Assembly: GCA_900770705.1 (NCBI GenBank)
Contig: CAAGLF010000097.1
Coordinates: 1 to 32,776 of the forward strand
Length of the DNA stretch: 32,776 nucleotides
Origin: Bacteroidaceae bacterium
GTDB taxonomy: Bacteria > Bacteroidota > Bacteroidia > Bacteroidales > Bacteroidaceae
Reading direction: 5' to 3'
The first letter of the stretch is position 1, and each line of letters begins with the position of its first letter. The notes under the pieces were generated by a model. That model made no database searches and was not told where the DNA came from. It saw only the letters and a program-made list of their open reading frames with translations. Shown one piece after another: positions 32,547-32,776 of this stretch. The position numbers and the translations under genes are program-made.

Positions 32547-32776
32547 TCAGAAGCGGCGCAACTTCCTGCGCAGGCGCCCCTTTTCGCCCGCTGTTTCGGC
32601 CAAATCGACGGCACGTTGCAGAAAGGCACGCGCTTCACGGCGTAGACCGACGCGCAGATAGATGTCTGCGGCATGTTCGAGCAGGGTGGCGTCGGTTTCG
32701 CCCGCCGCCTCGGTCAGGCGCAGGGTCTGGTCGATATAGATACGCGCCTGCTGGTATCGCTTCTGCTGGTAGAGCA
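32547..32776 (-). CDS. TPR-repeat protein, C-terminal end (truncated by window)
   Basis: Reading the minus strand from the window edge to the TGA at 32549-32547 gives about 75 residues with two tetratricopeptide-like helix pairs: LYQQKRYQQARIYIDQTLRL and ADIYLRVGLRREARAFLQRA. The end is strongly basic (GRLRRKLRRF). The 35-bp gap to the DUF4292 gene and common strand indicate one operon. TPR proteins beside DUF4292 and EnvC-like genes are typical of Bacteroidota. The start and full domain content are outside the window. Confidence 0.75.
   Translation of the reverse strand, partial: LYQQKRYQQARIYIDQTLRLTEAAGETDATLLEHAADIYLRVGLRREARAFLQRAVDLAETAGEKGRLRRKLRRF

Overview
The window is a GC-rich chromosomal stretch of a member of the Bacteroidota, most likely order Bacteroidales (gut type). 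The support comes from the sequence: promoters with the TAnnTTTG -7 element in place of the sigma-70 -10 box, no obvious Shine-Dalgarno sequences, a fused SecD-SecF protein, two lipoproteins with the Bacteroidota surface-export tail CSDDD, a BtuB-BtuG type vitamin B12 receptor pair, a DUF4292 lipoprotein, and a secreted protease with a type IX secretion C-terminal domain. I cannot name the genus.

Layout. 1-1174 is the 3' part of polA. 1454-5989 holds a TonB-dependent receptor followed by a surface beta-helix lipoprotein, a candidate uptake pair of unknown substrate. 6143-7063 is an AEC-family permease. 7239-7421 is a cobalamin riboswitch in front of btuB (7469-9490) and the btuG-like propeller lipoprotein (9519-10607). 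The minus strand from 10895 to 24296 then carries recX, two glycosyltransferases, lgt, ychF, waaA (Kdo transferase), gltX, an endonuclease/exonuclease/phosphatase-fold membrane protein, a rhomboid protease and secDF. Most of these are envelope biogenesis, protein export or translation genes. On the plus strand, 24836-29526 holds metG and a secreted M6-type metalloprotease. The end of the window (29612-32776, minus) holds a SpoU methyltransferase and the group TPR protein / DUF4292 lipoprotein / EnvC-like murein hydrolase activator.

The most unusual signal is between the genes. Nine of the ten intergenic gaps longer than about 150 bp contain an array of degenerate units repeating with an exact 21-bp phase (A- or T-tract next to a GGCGGAA-like core). 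The units occur in both orientations and fold into long hairpins with arms of up to 27 bp. I counted the phase by hand at each site. I do not recognise a described repeat family with these properties. Further structural signals are a 42-bp perfect palindrome between two convergent genes, an array with two mutually exclusive foldings downstream of polA, and a 35-bp block motif shared by the leaders of the receptor and its lipoprotein partner.

The long open frames lying opposite or inside the listed genes are best explained by high GC content and were left out. No tRNA, rRNA, insertion sequence, phage gene or CRISPR array was seen.
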